A program made the translations under genes and the position numbers. The notes under the pieces were generated by a model, which saw only the letters and a list, made by a program, of their open reading frames with translations, searched no databases and was not told the DNA's origin. Positions 1 to 8,710 of a stretch of DNA of 64,000 nucleotides are shown one piece after another (within the stretch, counting starts at the first letter, position 1; each line of letters opens with the position of its first letter). Source of the DNA: Croceitalea marina (GTDB lineage: Bacteria; Bacteroidota; Bacteroidia; Flavobacteriales; Flavobacteriaceae); NCBI RefSeq assembly GCF_042684265.1, contig NZ_JBHULB010000007.1, forward strand, positions 186,001-250,000. Direction: 5' to 3'.

Positions 1-1185
1 CTCGAACCCGACAGCATCGTATTCCCTATCAGAAAACAGATCAGCGGTTACAAGAATGTTCAATTCCGCCTGGCGGAAGTCGTAGAAATAGAGCCATCCC
101 GAAACCTACTGTTTACGAACAAGGGCAAATTGACCTATGATTACCTGATTTTGGCTACAGGAACGACCACTAACTTTTTCGGACTTGAAAATGTGGAAAA
201 AAATAGTTTGGGGATGAAGGATATCCGTGATTCCCTGAACATCCGCCACATGATGCTGCAAAACCTGGAACAGGCAGCGATTACCTGTGATGATGAAGAA
301 CGCGATGCCCTGACCAATTTTGTGATCGTGGGCGGGGGTCCCGCAGGGGTTGAAATGGCAGGGGCCTTGGCAGAGTTTTGCAGGTACATCCTTCCAAAGG
401 ACTATCCCGAATATCCCTCTTCAATTATGAAGATCTATTTGGTGGAAGCCATGGACGAGCTACTGGGAGCTATGTCCGATAAGGCCTCGGAAAAAACATT
501 GGAGTACCTTAAAAATCTTGATGTTGAAGTTCTATTGAACGAAGCGGTCAGTGATTATGATGGCAAAGTAGTACAGACCAAGAGCGGTAAAATGCTATTG
601 GCAAGAAACCTCGTCTGGACAGCAGGGGTCAAGGGACAATTTCCTAAGGGAATCAGCAAAGAGTCCATAGTAAAAGGGAATCGCTTAAAAACAAACGGGT
701 ATTTACAGGTGGACGGCCATAAGAACATCTACGCCATTGGAGACATTGCCGCATTGATTTCTGAAGCTACGCCGAAAGGACATCCACAAGTAGCACAGAC
801 AGCCATTCAACAAGGAAAATATCTTGCCGAAATGCTGACCGATCTAATCGATGACAAACCATCAAAACAGTTTAAATATAAGGATAAGGGATCGCTGGCT
901 ACCGTTGGAAAACGAAGAGCGGTCGCCGATCTCGGTAAGCTCAAATTTGGTGGTTATTTTGCCTGGTTACTATGGTCCGTTGTACACCTGATGTCCATCA
1001 GTGGGTTTAGAAACAAACTGTTGGTAGGCTTTAATTGGGTCATAAGTTATTTTACCTATGAAAAGAGCAATAGGGTCATCATTAGGAATTTCAAACAAAG
1101 TTCCCATATAGACTCCCCATCGGATGAACAATTTGGAACATTGGAAAAGTCCGAAAATATGCAAAAAACAAAAATCGATGCTTAA
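1..1185 (+). CDS. ndh: NADH dehydrogenase type II (NDH-2), 5' truncated by window
   Basis: FAD-dependent NADH:quinone oxidoreductase, a non-proton-pumping entry point to the respiratory chain at the inner face of the membrane. The frame is open from base 1, so the N-terminal FAD-binding segment lies outside the window and 394 residues are visible. The motif YLILATGTTTNFFG and the NADH-binding loop VIVGGGPAGVEMAG are typical of the family, as is the late FAD motif IYAIGDIAAL. The C-terminal amphipathic and hydrophobic part fits membrane attachment. The stop overlaps the start of nhaA by 8 bases, so the two are probably co-transcribed. NDH-2 is well supported; the quinone partner cannot be seen. 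Confidence 0.88.
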   Translation, partial: LEPDSIVFPIRKQISGYKNVQFRLAEVVEIEPSRNLLFTNKGKLTYDYLILATGTTTNFFGLENVEKNSLGMKDIRDSLNIRHMMLQNLEQAAITCDDEERDALTNFVIVGGGPAGVEMAGALAEFCRYILPKDYPEYPSSIMKIYLVEAMDELLGAMSDKASEKTLEYLKNLDVEVLLNEAVSDYDGKVVQTKSGKMLLARNLVWTAGVKGQFPKGISKESIVKGNRLKTNGYLQVDGHKNIYAIGDIAALISEATPKGHPQVAQTAIQQGKYLAEMLTDLIDDKPSKQFKYKDKGSLATVGKRRAVADLGKLKFGGYFAWLLWSVVHLMSISGFRNKLLVGFNWVISYFTYEKSNRVIIRNFKQSSHIDSPSDEQFGTLEKSENMQKTKIDA

Positions 1186-2506
1186 AAACCGTAATGATAT
1201 AGGCATTCGAAAATTCTTTGGCCATTATGCCAAGGGACTCAACAACAGTGGGGTTGTTCTCTTTGTTACCGTGGTTATTGCAATGGTCTGGGCAAATTCG
1301 CCTTGGAAAGAGTTTTATACGCGTCTTATGCAAACGGATATCGGTTTTTACATCGCGGATTTTCGGTTATCGGAACCTTTGCTTTTGTGGATCAATGATG
1401 GGTTGATGGCACTTTTCTTTTTACAGGTCGGGCTAGAACTTAAACGGGAAATACTAGGAGGCAAACTTTCATCCCCCAAAAATGCGGTATTGCCCATAGG
1501 GGCTGCAATAGGTGGAATGGTGATCCCCGCCTTCATTTACTATTTGTTCAACGGTTCCGGGGAGGCTTCCCAAGGATGGGGCATTCCAATGGCCACCGAT
1601 ATTGCCTTTTCGTTGGGGGTCCTGGCACTTGTGGGGAAAAGATTGCCCACCGCTCTAAGGGTATTTTTGGTCACATTGGCAATCGTGGACGATCTGGGCG
1701 GTGTAATGGTCATCGCCTTATTTTATACTTCCGGTATTTCGGGAATGGATTTGCTCCACGGGCTGCTCTTCTTCGGACTTCTCATCATAGGAAATTTTGT
1801 TGGGGTAAGAAGCACTTGGTTTTATGCTATTATAGGAATAGGAGGCGTGTGGCTGGCCTTCTTTTTTTCCGGGGTGCACCCTACAATTGCAGGAATTCTT
1901 ACTGCTTTGGCAATTCCGGGTCGGGTAAAAATCAAAGAGGGAACCTTTCTAAAACGTTTGGACGCACTCCATAAAAGATTTCAGGAATCAAAGTCGATCA
2001 AAGGCACCCTTATATCCAACCAACAGTTGGAAATATTGGAGGATATTAAAACCACAAGTTCAGAAGCCGAGACTCCGCTACAAAAACTGGAAAGGGCTTT
2101 ACACCCTCTGGTAAGCTTCATCATTCTTCCTTTGTTCGCCTTGGCAAATGCGGGGATACATCTTCATGGGGATTTGCTGAAGGTACTAACCGGCCCGGTC
2201 GGCCTGGGAATCGGTTTGGGGCTGATTTTCGGGAAATTCATTGGTATTGCGGCCTTTTCGAGAATTCTTGTGGCACTTAAACTTGCCAAGCTCCCTGAAA
2301 ACGTGAGTTGGAATATGATTTATGGAACGGCCTTTTTGGGGGGCATCGGTTTTACCATGTCCCTGTTTATCAATGAACTGGCCTTCTCAGATGAATCTTT
2401 GATTTTCACTGCAAAAGTAAGCATCCTATTTGCTTCTCTGGTCTCCGGAGTAGTAGGTGCCATACTATTGTATAAAAACAGTAAAAAATTAATAACGATT
2501 AAATAA
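1178..2506 (+). CDS. nhaA: Na+/H+ antiporter NhaA
   Basis: Electrogenic Na+/H+ antiporter of the inner membrane, used for pH and sodium homeostasis. The protein is about 442 residues and very hydrophobic. It carries the TDIAFSLGVLALVG segment and the paired aspartates of the ion-binding site (D171-D172 in LAIVDDLGGVM), equivalent to D163/D164 of E. coli NhaA. A charged stretch of about 60 residues before the last helices is a cytoplasmic loop of a kind seen in longer NhaA proteins. I start at 1178 (MLKNRND), which overlaps the ndh stop; an ATG at 1124 is in frame but would overlap ndh by 62 bases. Placement beside NDH-2 suggests coupling of respiration and ion balance. Confidence 0.93.
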   Translation: MLKNRNDIGIRKFFGHYAKGLNNSGVVLFVTVVIAMVWANSPWKEFYTRLMQTDIGFYIADFRLSEPLLLWINDGLMALFFLQVGLELKREILGGKLSSPKNAVLPIGAAIGGMVIPAFIYYLFNGSGEASQGWGIPMATDIAFSLGVLALVGKRLPTALRVFLVTLAIVDDLGGVMVIALFYTSGISGMDLLHGLLFFGLLIIGNFVGVRSTWFYAIIGIGGVWLAFFFSGVHPTIAGILTALAIPGRVKIKEGTFLKRLDALHKRFQESKSIKGTLISNQQLEILEDIKTTSSEAETPLQKLERALHPLVSFIILPLFALANAGIHLHGDLLKVLTGPVGLGIGLGLIFGKFIGIAAFSRILVALKLAKLPENVSWNMIYGTAFLGGIGFTMSLFINELAFSDESLIFTAKVSILFASLVSGVVGAILLYKNSKKLITIK

Positions 2507-2513
2507 ATACAAC

Positions 2514-3527
2514 ATGAAAAAAGTAGCAGTAGTAGGATACGGGGTCATCGGGAAAAGAGTAGCCGATGCGGTGCATTTACAAGATGATATGAACCTTGTC
2601 GGAGTATGTGACATCATCAGTGATTGGCGCATACATACTGCCTTGGAAAAAGGTTTTGCGGTATTTGCCGCAACCGAGGAAGCCGATAAGGAAATGCGAT
2701 CGGAGGCAATTCCCGTTGCAGGTTCGATGCAAGAACTTTTGGCGCAGGTGGACCTTATCGTGGATTGCACCCCTAAAAAGATTGCGGCAAAAAATGTTGA
2801 AGTCTATAGGGAAAAAGGTATCAAATTCATTGTTCAGGGCGGTGAAAAACATGAAACCACCGGTCATTCCTTTAGTGCCGAGAACAATTATAACTCGGCT
2901 TTGAATTTGGACTCTACTAGAGTGGTATCCTGCAACACCACCTCCATTCTTCGCACGCTCACCGCGCTAAAAAGGGCCGACCTGTTGGACTATGCCAGGG
3001 GCACTTTGTTAAGACGTGCCACAGACCCTTGGGAAAGCCATTTGGGAGGCATTATGAACACCATGGTTCCCGAAAAGGATATCCCCAGCCACCAAGGTCC
3101 GGATGCCCAAAGTGTAGATCCCGATCTCGATGTAATCACAGCGGCGGTAAAGGTGCCCGAAACTTTGAGCCATATGCATTATTGGAACGTGAAACTAAAG
3201 AAAAAGGCCACTAAAGAAGAAGTGCTCGATGCCTTTAAGACCTCAAGCCGGATTAAACTGATACACTATGACCAAGGACTGGTTTCCAACAACACCATTA
3301 AGGAAATGTATTTGGATATGGGACGGCCATGGGGCGATATGTACGAAGTGGCCCTGTGGGAAGATATGCTGAAAGTCGTGGGCGACGAGCTGTTTTATGC
3401 CTATGTGGTGGACAACCAAGCTATCGTGATTCCTGAGACCATTGATGCGATACGGGCATTAACAGGTATCGAAAGTGATGGTCAAAAATCTATCGTCAAA
3501 ACCAACAAAAGTTTGGGAATCAATTAA
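2514..3527 (+). CDS. Type II (archaeal-type) glyceraldehyde-3-phosphate dehydrogenase
   Basis: Phosphorylating NAD(P)-dependent GAPDH that interconverts glyceraldehyde 3-phosphate and 1,3-bisphosphoglycerate. The 337 residues match the archaeal GAPDH size. The N-terminal Rossmann loop VAVVGYGVIGKRVAD is followed by the catalytic cysteine at residue 140 in SCNTTSILRT, the same position and motif as the archaeal enzymes (SCNTT) and unlike bacterial GapA (SCTTN). It starts 7 bases after nhaA and is followed by an archaeal-like class I aldolase. This is likely a second GAPDH beside a conventional housekeeping one elsewhere. Cofactor preference and direction cannot be read from the sequence. Confidence 0.92.
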   Translation: MKKVAVVGYGVIGKRVADAVHLQDDMNLVGVCDIISDWRIHTALEKGFAVFAATEEADKEMRSEAIPVAGSMQELLAQVDLIVDCTPKKIAAKNVEVYREKGIKFIVQGGEKHETTGHSFSAENNYNSALNLDSTRVVSCNTTSILRTLTALKRADLLDYARGTLLRRATDPWESHLGGIMNTMVPEKDIPSHQGPDAQSVDPDLDVITAAVKVPETLSHMHYWNVKLKKKATKEEVLDAFKTSSRIKLIHYDQGLVSNNTIKEMYLDMGRPWGDMYEVALWEDMLKVVGDELFYAYVVDNQAIVIPETIDAIRALTGIESDGQKSIVKTNKSLGIN

Positions 3528-3537
3528 AAAAAAGACA

Positions 3538-4599
3538 ATGAAAACATATGAACATATCGTAGAACTCTTGGGGGATAAAGCACCCTACTATTTGGACCAT
3601 GTGAGCGAGAAAATCACGAAGGACGAATTGCAGTTGCCAGAAAAAAATGTGGTAGACAAGGTATTCGTGCCCAGTGACCGAAATACACGGGTCCTCGGAA
3701 ACCTATCTAAACTTTATAATCACGGCAACCTTGGAGGCACCGGATACCTTAGTATTCTTCCGGTGGATCAAGGCATTGAACATAGCGCCGCATTTTCCTT
3801 CTATAAGAACCCCGATTACTTTGATCCGGAGAATATTATAAAATTGGCCGTCGAAGCCGGATGCAATGGGGTGGCCTCCACCTTTGGGGGCTTGGGCCTT
3901 TATGCTAGGAAATATGCGCACAAAATTCCCTTCATTGTCAAGATAAACCATAATCAGCTGTTGACCCATCCCACCAAATACGACCAAACCCTCTTCGGAA
4001 CGGTCAAGGAAGCTTGGAACATGGGTGCAACGGCGATCGGGGCGACCATCTATTTCGGTTCCGAGGAAAGCAATCGGCAGTTGAGGGAGATTTCCGAGGC
4101 ATTTGCGGAGGCACACAGTCTTGGAATGGCCACTATTCTTTGGTGCTATACCCGCAATGAAGCCTTTAAAACCGATAAGGAAGACTATCATTCATCGGCC
4201 GATTTGACATCACAGGCCAATCACCTTGGGGTAACGATAAAGGCCGATATCATCAAGCAAAAATTGCCCACGAACAACTATGGTTTTAAAAACATCGGAT
4301 TCGGCAAATACGACGATGCCATGTATGAAACCTTGACCACGGAACATCCCATTGACCTTTGTAGGTTACAAGTGGCGAATTGCTATATGGGAAAAATCGG
4401 GTTGATCAATTCGGGAGGTGGCTCCAAAGGCGAATCTGATTTGGCCGAGGCAATTACCACCGCAGTCATCAATAAACGGGCCGGAGGGTCCGGTCTGATT
4501 CTGGGAAGAAAGGCATTCCAGCGGCCGTTCAAAGAGGGGGTTGAACTTTTGCACGTGGTACAAAGTGTTTATTTGGAAAAGAAAATAACAATAGCATAA
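3538..4599 (+). CDS. fbaB: Class I fructose-bisphosphate aldolase (FbaB/DhnA type)
   Basis: Schiff-base aldolase splitting fructose 1,6-bisphosphate to triose phosphates. It has 353 residues from the ATG at 3538, which sits 10 bases after the GAPDH stop; an upstream in-frame ATG at 3475 would overlap GAPDH. The family motif ILPVDQGIEHS lies near residue 75 and the Schiff-base lysine region is ADIIKQKLPTNN (K240 is the likely catalytic lysine). The GGGSKGESD phosphate-binding loop and GLILGRKAFQR lie near the C-terminus. It is a metal-independent type common in archaea and in E. coli FbaB. With GAPDH and PfkA it gives the island its own upper glycolysis. Confidence 0.93.
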   Translation: MKTYEHIVELLGDKAPYYLDHVSEKITKDELQLPEKNVVDKVFVPSDRNTRVLGNLSKLYNHGNLGGTGYLSILPVDQGIEHSAAFSFYKNPDYFDPENIIKLAVEAGCNGVASTFGGLGLYARKYAHKIPFIVKINHNQLLTHPTKYDQTLFGTVKEAWNMGATAIGATIYFGSEESNRQLREISEAFAEAHSLGMATILWCYTRNEAFKTDKEDYHSSADLTSQANHLGVTIKADIIKQKLPTNNYGFKNIGFGKYDDAMYETLTTEHPIDLCRLQVANCYMGKIGLINSGGGSKGESDLAEAITTAVINKRAGGSGLILGRKAFQRPFKEGVELLHVVQSVYLEKKITIA

Positions 4600-4612
4600 C
4601 AGATACTAAGGA

Positions 4613-5977
4613 ATGTTCGATACGGAAATAAAATCACTGAAATCCCTTAACCACTACCTGAAAAAATTGGTAGAAGATAGGCTATGGCTAAAGGTTATCA
4701 TCGCTCTGTTCCTAGGGGTGGGCCTTGGTCTTTTGTTAAGTCCGCAAAATGGTTGGATAACCAAAGGCAAAGCTGATGTTTTGGGCAATTGGTTGGCCCT
4801 GCCGGGCATGCTCTTTCTCAAGTTGGTACAAATGATCATGATTCCCTTGATCGTTGCCTCGATAATTACGGGCATTGCCAGTAACGACAAGGATAATTTA
4901 AAAAGATTGGGGGGCGGTGTGCTCTTGTATTTTGTATCCACAACCATTATCTCGGTAACCATAGGTACAATCCTTGGATTGATCTTTAGCCCTGGAAAGT
5001 ATCTGCACCAACAAGCGGTTGCAGATCATGAACAGGCTTTGGCCGATACAGCCGAAAGCACAGAATTATCATTTGGGATAAACGATATTCCCGATGCAAT
5101 AACAAATTTGTTGCCCGACAATCCACTGGCGTCCATGGTTAGCGGCGAAATGTTAAGTATCGTCATTTTTACCATTATAATCGGGGTTGCCGTATTATCC
5201 CTTCCCGATTATCTGCTAAGACCCGTAAAGTTATTGTTAAGTGCCATTCAGGAAATATGCATGACCGTGGTCAAGTGGGCCATGTTGTTGGTTCCGGTAG
5301 CCGTGTTCGGTTTGATGGCACAGTTGACTTCTAGCGTTGGATTGAATTCCCTTTCAGGTCTGGGCTTTTATGTGCTCGTCGTTTTGATAGGGTTGTTGTT
5401 GTTAGTCGCAATTTACCTCATTGGCGTAAGCCTTTTGGGCAAGGGGAATCCATTACGATTTTTACGTAAGATCAGGGATGTCCAACTGCTGGCCTTCTCA
5501 ACCACAAGTTCTGCGGCGGTAATGCCCTTATCCCTTGAAACGGCCGAGGAAGAACTTGAAGTGGATCCGGCCATCAGTAATTTTATCATTCCCATCGGAG
5601 CCACCGTGAATATGGACGGCACGGCACTTTACCAGACCATTACGACCTTGTTTATTGCACAGGCCTACGGATTGGAAATGGGCCTTATGAACATTATCGT
5701 AGTGGTGATTACTATCGTGGCCGCATCCATTGGCACTCCGGCAATACCTGGTGGTGGGGTAGTGATTTTGGCCTCCGTACTGTCCAGTGCCGGGATACCG
5801 GCAGAAGGCATCATCATCATCATAGGGGTGGAACGATTGCTGGGAATGTTCAGAACTGCGGTCAACGTTACCGGCGATCTTACTGCCTGTATGGTATTCA
5901 ATCGATTTTATGGAAATAAGCCCATCATAGGCTCAGATAAAGTATTAAAAACACAAAAAGAGTACTCCACTTTTTAA
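4613..5977 (+). CDS. Dicarboxylate/amino acid:cation symporter (DAACS, GltP-like)
   Basis: Inner-membrane Na+ or H+ symporter of the glutamate/aspartate/C4-dicarboxylate family. The 454 residues contain many hydrophobic segments, the serine-rich re-entrant loop (FSTTSSAAVMPLSLE) and the binding motif TVNMDGTALYQ with N333, followed by GTPAIPGGGVV and the substrate-contacting C-terminal helix RTAVNVTGDLTACMV. The arginine in this helix (GMFRTAVN) fits acidic substrates. It starts 13 bases after the aldolase in the same operon. Whether it imports glutamate, succinate or fumarate cannot be decided from the sequence. Confidence 0.9.
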   Translation: MFDTEIKSLKSLNHYLKKLVEDRLWLKVIIALFLGVGLGLLLSPQNGWITKGKADVLGNWLALPGMLFLKLVQMIMIPLIVASIITGIASNDKDNLKRLGGGVLLYFVSTTIISVTIGTILGLIFSPGKYLHQQAVADHEQALADTAESTELSFGINDIPDAITNLLPDNPLASMVSGEMLSIVIFTIIIGVAVLSLPDYLLRPVKLLLSAIQEICMTVVKWAMLLVPVAVFGLMAQLTSSVGLNSLSGLGFYVLVVLIGLLLLVAIYLIGVSLLGKGNPLRFLRKIRDVQLLAFSTTSSAAVMPLSLETAEEELEVDPAISNFIIPIGATVNMDGTALYQTITTLFIAQAYGLEMGLMNIIVVVITIVAASIGTPAIPGGGVVILASVLSSAGIPAEGIIIIIGVERLLGMFRTAVNVTGDLTACMVFNRFYGNKPIIGSDKVLKTQKEYSTF

Positions 5978-5988
5978 AAGCTAAAAAA

Positions 5989-7674
5989 ATGATGAAGTCA
6001 ATCAACGATATTGATCTTTCCCCAAAACCGAAAAAGGAATATTGGATAAACTGCCATAGGGAATGGCGAGAGGAAATCATATACTTTCTTATGGTAGACC
6101 GGTTTCATGACAGTAACAAACGGAGCTCTTTGGACTTCGATGTTCGACATTCAGGTTTTGGCAATGAAGACGAATTGCAAAAACCCTTTGGGGGCACAAT
6201 CAAGGGAATCATCGACAATATCGATTACATCAAAGACTTGGGCTGTACGGCCCTTTGGCTTAGTCCTGTTTTTGAAAACAATCCTAAAGCTTACCATGGC
6301 TATGCCATCCAGAACTATTTGGATGTGGACAACCGCTGGGGCACCAAAAAAGATTTGGAAAGGCTTGTTGACAAAGCACATGAATTGGATATACGGGTTT
6401 TCTTGGATGTTGTTCTGCATCATTCCGGTGACAATTGGTCGTATCCTTTTGATCATGAGTATTACTATTTAGACGGACAACGTTTTCCATTGGGAGATTG
6501 GCGCGAGAATGATAGGCCACTCCCGATAGAACTGAGAGACCCGGAGCTTTACAACCGAAAAGGACAAATAAGGAATTTCGATAAGTATCCCGAAACCCAG
6601 GAGGGTGATTTTTTGACCTTAAAAACATTCCGTAATGATGGTACCCCCGAAAGCGAGAAGTTAGGGGAACTATTGGCAGCCATACATTGTTACTGGATAC
6701 GCGAGACCGACGTGGACGGTTTTCGGTTGGATGCGGTCAAACACATGAAGGGACAGGATATTAGCCGTTTTTGTTCCACCATTCGTGAATATGCCTACTC
6801 CTTGGGCAAGAGAAACTTCTTTTTGTTTGGCGAGATTATCGGCGATGACGAGACGGGCAATCCGTATATCGGGCCGAAAATGTTACCGGAGGACCAGAAC
6901 GTGTATTATGGGCTGGATTCCGTTTTGGACCATCCGCTGCACAGTGTTCTGGCAGGGGTCATCAAGGGTGTTTCCTCACCTGAAAGACTATTGGAACGAT
7001 ATGCTTCTTTACAACGAAATGCGCTCAGACGTGGTGAATATGGAGATTTCTTGGTGACCTATATCGATGATCACGACCAAGTAGGCGCTGATTTTAAGCA
7101 TCGCTTTGGCTATGATGCCACTCCTGAACAGATTGTAGCGGGCATGGGCTTTCTGCTCTGTGCCCTTGGCGCACCTTGTATCTATTATGGAACCGAACAA
7201 GGCCTGGATGGAAATGGGATGGATGACCGATATATCAGGGAAGGCCTGTTCAATCCCAATGATACCAAGACCAATGTATTGAACCCCAATTCGTGGATAT
7301 ACAGGACCATTGCAGATTTGGCACAACTTAGGCAAACAGAACCTATCCTGAAATTCGGTAGGATGTATTTTAGGAAAACTTCAAAAAAAGCAGTTGATTT
7401 TCATTATCCCAATTGCGAAGAATGTCTTTTGGCCTTTTCCAGAATACTCCACAACGGGGAGATTTTGGTGGTCTATAATTCGTCCCCAAAAGATGCGAAA
7501 GAAGAGTATGTCCTAATCGACGCTACCATTAACAAAGCAGGTGGCCAGATGAAATGTATTTATGGAGGTAAAACTAAAATAAAAGTGCAAAAAAATTCAG
7601 ATAGGCAAGATAGCCGACTTTATATCAAGTTAAAACTGAAACCCATGGAGTTTTTGATATTCAAGAACAGTTAG
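5989..7674 (+). CDS. GH13 alpha-amylase family enzyme
   Basis: Glycoside hydrolase of the GH13 clan acting on alpha-glucans or alpha-glucosides. It has 561 residues without a signal peptide, so it is probably cytoplasmic. The TIM-barrel signatures are present: WREEIIYFLMVDRF at the start, VFLDVVLHHSG (region I), DGFRLDAVKH with nucleophile D248, LFGEIIGDD with acid/base E282, and YIDDHDQVG with D363. A small beta-rich C-terminal domain follows. In a module with alpha-glucan phosphorylase it probably trims or transfers stored glycogen chains. Trehalose synthase, maltogenic amylase or sucrose phosphorylase-like activity are all possible; the exact specificity is open. Confidence 0.87.
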   Translation: MMKSINDIDLSPKPKKEYWINCHREWREEIIYFLMVDRFHDSNKRSSLDFDVRHSGFGNEDELQKPFGGTIKGIIDNIDYIKDLGCTALWLSPVFENNPKAYHGYAIQNYLDVDNRWGTKKDLERLVDKAHELDIRVFLDVVLHHSGDNWSYPFDHEYYYLDGQRFPLGDWRENDRPLPIELRDPELYNRKGQIRNFDKYPETQEGDFLTLKTFRNDGTPESEKLGELLAAIHCYWIRETDVDGFRLDAVKHMKGQDISRFCSTIREYAYSLGKRNFFLFGEIIGDDETGNPYIGPKMLPEDQNVYYGLDSVLDHPLHSVLAGVIKGVSSPERLLERYASLQRNALRRGEYGDFLVTYIDDHDQVGADFKHRFGYDATPEQIVAGMGFLLCALGAPCIYYGTEQGLDGNGMDDRYIREGLFNPNDTKTNVLNPNSWIYRTIADLAQLRQTEPILKFGRMYFRKTSKKAVDFHYPNCEECLLAFSRILHNGEILVVYNSSPKDAKEEYVLIDATINKAGGQMKCIYGGKTKIKVQKNSDRQDSRLYIKLKLKPMEFLIFKNS

Positions 7675-7748
7675 TTAAAACAAGGATATTGTAGTAAGAG
7701 CTAGATTATTTTTTACGAATCAAATACTAGTTATAATCGAGTAGAACC

Positions 7749-8654
7749 ATGAAAGATTTCATTATTAAAACGGGAAAAAGGATGTTGGTCTTATTACTGG
7801 TAGTAGCCGTACTTTTTATTTCTATAGGTGGGTATCAATACCTTGTTGTTGCCGTAGCACCTAAGTATAATCCCGAAACCATGGCCTTGAATTTTGAAAT
7901 AGTGGGCTCTGGGGATAGGAATCTGGTTTTTATCCATGGCCTAACGGGCTCCAAAAACTATTGGAAAAGGGATTTGGATACCAGTTCAGGCACACATAAA
8001 CTTCTGTTGGTCGACCTGCTCGGTTTTGGCGACTCCCCAAAGCCCAATAGCGATTACAGCCTTGAGATGCAGGTGGGAACTTTGGAAGCGATTATTTCAA
8101 AAGAAGGTTTTGATGGGGGCAGAACCGTGCTCGTCGCACACTCCATGGGCACTGTCATCGCATTGGCACTTCTTGAAAAACATCCCGATTGGTTTAAAGG
8201 GGCAATAGCGATAGGTACCCCGGTCTATAAGGATATGAAAGAATTTAATGATATAATGTCAGAACATTCTCTTTTTGACAGGCTTACGGCAAACAAATAT
8301 TCCAAATACCTCTGTTTGCTGCATCCCATTTTTATGACCCGGATATTCAAGCCCGATAACCTGTCGGATGACGTATTTGCAGATGCCAATAAACACACTT
8401 GGCAGAGCTATTACAATTCGTTGAACGAAATAATCCTGGATACTGACCTATATGCCATCGCCAGAAACATCGGAAACAAAAAAGTTGTTTTTATCCATGG
8501 CGATCAAGATACCACGGCTCCCCTGGTTAATGCGGTAAAATTGGCCAATACCGTTTCAAATGCCGAATTTCTGACCGTCAATGGTGGCGACCATCAACTT
8601 TTTTTGAAAGACCCGAACATCGTCTGGAAAGCAGTCACGGATTTTTTCGGTTGA
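7749..8654 (+). CDS. Membrane-anchored alpha/beta hydrolase
   Basis: Serine hydrolase of the alpha/beta fold. An N-terminal hydrophobic stretch (residues about 11-34) looks like an uncleaved membrane anchor, which would place the catalytic domain in the periplasm. The oxyanion segment is VFIHGLTGSKNYW, the nucleophile elbow is VAHSMGT with S132, the acid is probably in HGDQDTTAP and the histidine in GGDHQLF. The 301 residues fit esterases, lactonases and C-C bond hydrolases alike, so the substrate is unknown. It follows a 74-base gap after the GH13 gene that contains no clear terminator. Confidence 0.85.
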   Translation: MKDFIIKTGKRMLVLLLVVAVLFISIGGYQYLVVAVAPKYNPETMALNFEIVGSGDRNLVFIHGLTGSKNYWKRDLDTSSGTHKLLLVDLLGFGDSPKPNSDYSLEMQVGTLEAIISKEGFDGGRTVLVAHSMGTVIALALLEKHPDWFKGAIAIGTPVYKDMKEFNDIMSEHSLFDRLTANKYSKYLCLLHPIFMTRIFKPDNLSDDVFADANKHTWQSYYNSLNEIILDTDLYAIARNIGNKKVVFIHGDQDTTAPLVNAVKLANTVSNAEFLTVNGGDHQLFLKDPNIVWKAVTDFFG

Positions 8655-8676
8655 TCGGCAGTAAAAATGGATTAGA

Positions 8677-8704
8677 ATAAGAACTGGAAAATAAGAACTG
8701 GAAA
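8677..8704 (+). repeat. Two tandem 14-base repeats in the phosphorylase leader
   Basis: The unit ATAAGAACTGGAAA occurs twice without mismatch and is followed by a partial third copy (ATAAAA) running into the start codon at 8711. The GGAAA part of the second copy may act as the ribosome-binding site, so copy number could affect translation. The repeat is direct sequence evidence; the effect is inference. Confidence 0.8.
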
Positions 8705-8710
8705 ATAAAA

